Assembly (NCBI GenBank): GCA_042096455.1
Contig: JBELLU010000029.1
Span: 1 to 23,618 of the forward strand
Direction: 5' to 3'
From: UBA7445 sp042096455
Lineage (GTDB): Bacteria; Verrucomicrobiota; Verrucomicrobiia; Opitutales; Coraliomargaritaceae
Length of the DNA stretch: 23,618 nt
In this document: in pieces, positions 21,726 to 23,618 of the stretch
How the letters are laid out: each line of letters starts with the position of its first letter
How positions within the stretch are numbered: the stretch's first letter is position 1
Made by a program: the position numbers and the translations under genes
The notes under the pieces: generated by a model
What the model was told of the DNA's origin: nothing
Databases searched by the model: none
What the model saw: the letters and a program-made list of their open reading frames with translations, nothing else

Positions 21726-22859
21726 TCAGTCAGTAAGCTGCTTGAAATGCGCTTCGGCGGCTTCGAGGGCGGCTTCAGGGCTTTCGCCCGTCATGGTGAA
21801 GTGTCCCATCTTGCGCCCCGGTCGGGCTTCGCCCTTGTCGTAGAGGTGGAGCTTCGCGGCGGGGTCGGCGAGGAGGGGCGACCAATCCGGCGCGCCGTTT
21901 TTCCAAACATCCCCGAGCAAATTGATCATGACAATCGGGCGGAAGAGGTGGGTGTCACCAAAGGGGAGTCCGCAAACCGCGCGCAGGTGTTGTTCGAACT
22001 GAGAACTGGGGCAACCCTCAATGCTGTAGTGACCGGAATTGTGCGGACGGGGCGCCATCTCGTTGATGATGAGGCTGCCATCCGCGTCGAGAAAGAACTC
22101 CACCGCGAGGAGGCCGACGACGTCGAGGGCTTCAGTGAGGGCGGTGGCGAGTTGAGCGGCTTCAATATGGACTTCCTCCGAGGCGCGGGCAGGGAGGATC
22201 GAGGCGTGCAGGATGTGATGCACGTGTATATTTTCCGCCATGGGAAAGGTCTGGGTGGCGCCGTCCTCGCGACGGGCGCAGATCACCGAAAACTCCCCCT
22301 GGTGCTGGATCCATTTTTCCACCACCACGCGGGGTGGGCTGCCGAGTTGTTCCCAGAGCGCCGTGTAATCTCCGGCGGGGGACTCGAGTTTCACCTGTCC
22401 TTTGCCATCGTAACCAAAGGCAGCGGTCTTGATGACGCAGGGGAAACCGATGGCGGCAACCGCGGCTTCAAGGCTTGGCGCAGAGTCGGCGTATTCGAAG
22501 GGCGCGCAGGGAAAGCCCGCTTCTTTGAGAAAATCTTTTTCGCGCTGGCGGTGTTGACAGGTGTGGAGGGCAGTCCATCCGGGAAGAACGGGCTTAATCG
22601 CGCTGAGGGTCTCAATGACCTCCGCCGGGATATTTTCAAATTCCAGGGTGATGCAATCGACCCCATCCGCGAAGGTTTGCAGGGCGGCGGTGTCGTCGTA
22701 GGGCTGATTGAATTCGCGGTCGGCGACCTGACCGGCAGGTGAAGGGCCGCCGGGTTCATAGACATGGAAGCGGTAACCGAGGGGACGACCCGCGAGAATG
22801 AGCATGCGACCGAGTTGGCCGCCGCCGAGAATACCAATCGTTGCGCCGGGAGCAATCAT
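21726..22859 (-). CDS. purK: N5-carboxyaminoimidazole ribonucleotide synthase
   Basis: A 377-residue ATP-grasp enzyme that makes N5-CAIR from AIR, bicarbonate and ATP in purine synthesis. Motifs are GILGGGQLGRM (9-19), K144 and GYDGKGQ (149-155) of the ATP-grasp fold, E254 in AVEFFLD, and NEMAPRPHNSGH (266-277). ATG at 22859 overlaps the purE stop as ATGA, so PurK is made from the same message as PurE, its partner for the next step. It converges on prmC. The short GC-rich hairpin between them (21706-21722) has no T-run. Nothing is missing from the active site. Confidence 0.97.
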   Translation of the reverse strand: MIAPGATIGILGGGQLGRMLILAGRPLGYRFHVYEPGGPSPAGQVADREFNQPYDDTAALQTFADGVDCITLEFENIPAEVIETLSAIKPVLPGWTALHTCQHRQREKDFLKEAGFPCAPFEYADSAPSLEAAVAAIGFPCVIKTAAFGYDGKGQVKLESPAGDYTALWEQLGSPPRVVVEKWIQHQGEFSVICARREDGATQTFPMAENIHVHHILHASILPARASEEVHIEAAQLATALTEALDVVGLLAVEFFLDADGSLIINEMAPRPHNSGHYSIEGCPSSQFEQHLRAVCGLPFGDTHLFRPIVMINLLGDVWKNGAPDWSPLLADPAAKLHLYDKGEARPGRKMGHFTMTGESPEAALEAAEAHFKQLTD

Positions 22860-23359
22860 GCCTGGGGGGTGTCGTTTTCGAGAACGGTCTTGGTTTGGGT
22901 TTCGCGGAAATCCTTGAGGCGTTGACTGAGCGCGGCATCATTGAGGGCGAGAATTGCAGCCGCTGAGAGGGCGGCGTTTTTCGCGCCCGCCACCCCAATC
23001 GCGAGGGTCATGACCGGAATCCCCGCCGGCATTTGCACGATGGAAAGGAGGGAATCCTGTCCACTGAGGGCTTTGGATTGCACCGGAACCCCGAGGACCG
23101 GGAGAGCGGTGAGGGAGGCGGTCATGCCCGGGAGATGGGCGGCACCACCCGCGCCCGCGATGATGACCTGCAGGCCCCGGGACTCGGCAGTCTCGGCATA
23201 TTCGTAGAGACGTTTGGGGGTGCGATGGGCACTGACGATTTTCGATTCAAAGGGGATTTGCAGTTGTTGGAGGAGGGCGGCGGCTTCACCCATGGTCGGC
23301 CAATCCGATTGGCTGCCCATGATTATTCCGACGAGGGGGTTGTTTGCGCTAATTTCCAT
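22856..23359 (-). CDS. purE: N5-carboxyaminoimidazole ribonucleotide mutase (class I)
   Basis: A 167-residue enzyme that converts N5-CAIR to CAIR. Motifs are GIIMGSQSDWPTM (11-23), SAHRTP with H45 (43-48), GAGGAAHLPGM (69-79) and LGVPVQSKALSGQDSLLSI. The sequence and the purK partner mark it as class I. Its stop overlaps the purK start by four bases. TATAAA read on the minus strand at 23382-23377 is a possible -10, about 18 bp before the ATG, but no good -35 stands upstream. No PurR box is recognised and there is no Shine-Dalgarno motif. The DNA beyond is the repeat region at 23428-23618. Confidence 0.96.
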   Translation of the reverse strand: MEISANNPLVGIIMGSQSDWPTMGEAAALLQQLQIPFESKIVSAHRTPKRLYEYAETAESRGLQVIIAGAGGAAHLPGMTASLTALPVLGVPVQSKALSGQDSLLSIVQMPAGIPVMTLAIGVAGAKNAALSAAAILALNDAALSQRLKDFRETQTKTVLENDTPQA

Positions 23360-23376
23360 GATGGCAAGAAAGAGGA

Positions 23377-23382
23377 TTTATA
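23377..23382 (-). promoter_or_regulatory. Possible -10 element of purEK
   Basis: TATAAA is read on the minus strand here, 18 bp from the purE ATG. The -35 region 17 bp upstream reads GCACAA, which is poor. If used, the leader would be only about 10 nt, consistent with the lack of a ribosome-binding motif. Confidence 0.3.
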
Positions 23383-23427
23383 GGGTGAGTTCAACGCTCT
23401 TGTGCAGAAAGGGACTTATGGTCTTTA

Positions 23428-23470
23428 GAACGTTGGGGGTTGTTAGTTGAACGTTGTTAGTTGGAACGTT
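23428..23470 (-). repeat. Heptad array, left arm (six units)
   Basis: Read on the plus strand the units are GAACGTT, GGGGGTT, GTTAGTT, GAACGTT, GTTAGTT and GGAACGTT (one extra G). All end in GTT. On the minus strand each unit begins AAC, as in AACGTTC and AACTAAC. The units occupy 23428-23434, 23435-23441, 23442-23448, 23449-23455, 23456-23462 and 23463-23470. The array is the inverted counterpart of the one at 23584-23618 and shares the AACTAAC unit with it. Confidence 0.8.
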
Positions 23471-23507
23471 GGTTGGCAGCCTGGGTAATAACTCTGAACC
23501 TTTGCTT

Positions 23508-23561
23508 CTCCGCGTTAAAATAAAAAACGCAGAGTTCTCTGAGTTAAAATTAAACGCGGAG
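23508..23561. repeat. Nested dyad of four alternating 9-mers
   Basis: CTCCGCGTT (23508-23516), AACGCAGAG (23526-23534), CTCTGAGTT (23537-23545) and AACGCGGAG (23553-23561) are variants of one 9-mer, CTCYGMGTT, in alternating orientation with A/T-rich spacers. The outer pair is perfectly complementary. The inner pair contains CAGAG-TT-CTCTG. The element can fold either as one long hairpin of about 54 nt or as two short hairpins. Confidence 0.8.
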
Positions 23562-23579
23562 GAGCGGAGGAGCGGAGGG
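23556..23579 (+). repeat. 8-bp tandem repeat, three copies
   Basis: GCGGAGGA at 23556-23563 and 23564-23571, then GCGGAGGG at 23572-23579. It overlaps the last 9-mer of the dyad at 23508-23561 and bridges it to the right-hand heptad array. Confidence 0.85.
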
Positions 23580-23583
23580 TATG

Positions 23584-23618
23584 AACTTCGAACATCGAAC
23601 ATTCAACTTTCAACTAAC
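23584..23618 (+). repeat. Heptad array, right arm (at least five units)
   Basis: AACTTCG, AACATCG, AACATTC, AACTTTC and AACTAAC follow one another without a gap from 23584 to the last base of the window. Every unit begins with AAC. The array probably continues past the window edge. It is in the opposite orientation to the array at 23428-23470. Confidence 0.85.

Noticed and set aside
23378..23602. 74-codon minus-strand open frame in the repeat region
   Set aside because: Its residues simply translate the heptad and dyad repeats; it has no domain, and the repeat structure explains the sequence better.
23428..23618. CRISPR array
   Set aside because: Units are 7-9 bp with no unique 30-bp spacers and no cas genes nearby.

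Overview
The window is a gene-dense bacterial chromosome segment carrying mainly housekeeping genes: CoA, biotin, NAD and purine cofactor or nucleotide genes, cobalamin-dependent MetH, RF1 with its methyltransferase, peptide deformylase, 6-phosphogluconate dehydrogenase and 16S rRNA methyltransferase. Outer-membrane barrels, a signal-peptide SOUL protein, a DsbD-type reductase and a DUF11-repeat lipoprotein point to a Gram-negative-type (diderm) cell. DUF11 proteins, the nadC-birA-coaX cluster, the near absence of Shine-Dalgarno motifs and an intergenic heptad repeat fit a PVC-group bacterium. My best inference is Verrucomicrobiota, probably the Opitutia/Puniceicoccales side. No rRNA or tRNA is present to confirm this.

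Layout: 1-55 holds the last codons of an unidentified gene. 102-727 is a vapBC toxin-antitoxin pair behind a palindromic operator candidate. 717-4662 (minus) is a run of coaX, birA, nadC, gmk and a small membrane protein, read in the order membrane protein to coaX. 4810-5688 (plus) is a secreted beta-barrel protein with a good terminator. 5759-9466 (minus) is full-length metH. 9524-11436 (minus) looks accessory: a second vapBC, a 264-bp gap with one tiny ORF, and an AT-rich LpxR/DUF2219-family gene. 11481-13305 has rsmG (plus) converging on def and a SOUL-family protein (minus). 13406-15487 (plus) is a DsbD/ScsB-like reductase. 15495-19705 (minus) has a HAD phosphatase, the DUF11 lipoprotein and gnd. 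19763-21707 (plus) is prfA-prmC. 21726-23359 (minus) is purE-purK with a 4-bp overlap. 23360-23618 is a non-coding repeat region.

Functional links: PrmC methylates the GGQ motif of the RF1 encoded 7 bp upstream of it. PurK and PurE are consecutive steps of purine synthesis (AIR to N5-CAIR to CAIR). NadC, BirA and CoaX each serve cofactor supply or attachment (NAD, biotin, CoA). The two VapBC pairs each have ATGA-overlapping antitoxin and toxin genes.

Most of the window is ordinary. The parts that deserve a second look are the 3' end and a few smaller signals. At the 3' end, two oppositely oriented arrays of a degenerate 7-bp unit flank a nest of alternately oriented 9-mers and an 8-bp tandem repeat. 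The smaller signals are the operator-like dyads at both vapBC loci, the accessory island between metH and rsmG, an in-frame 27-bp duplication inside gnd, and the general lack of Shine-Dalgarno sequences.
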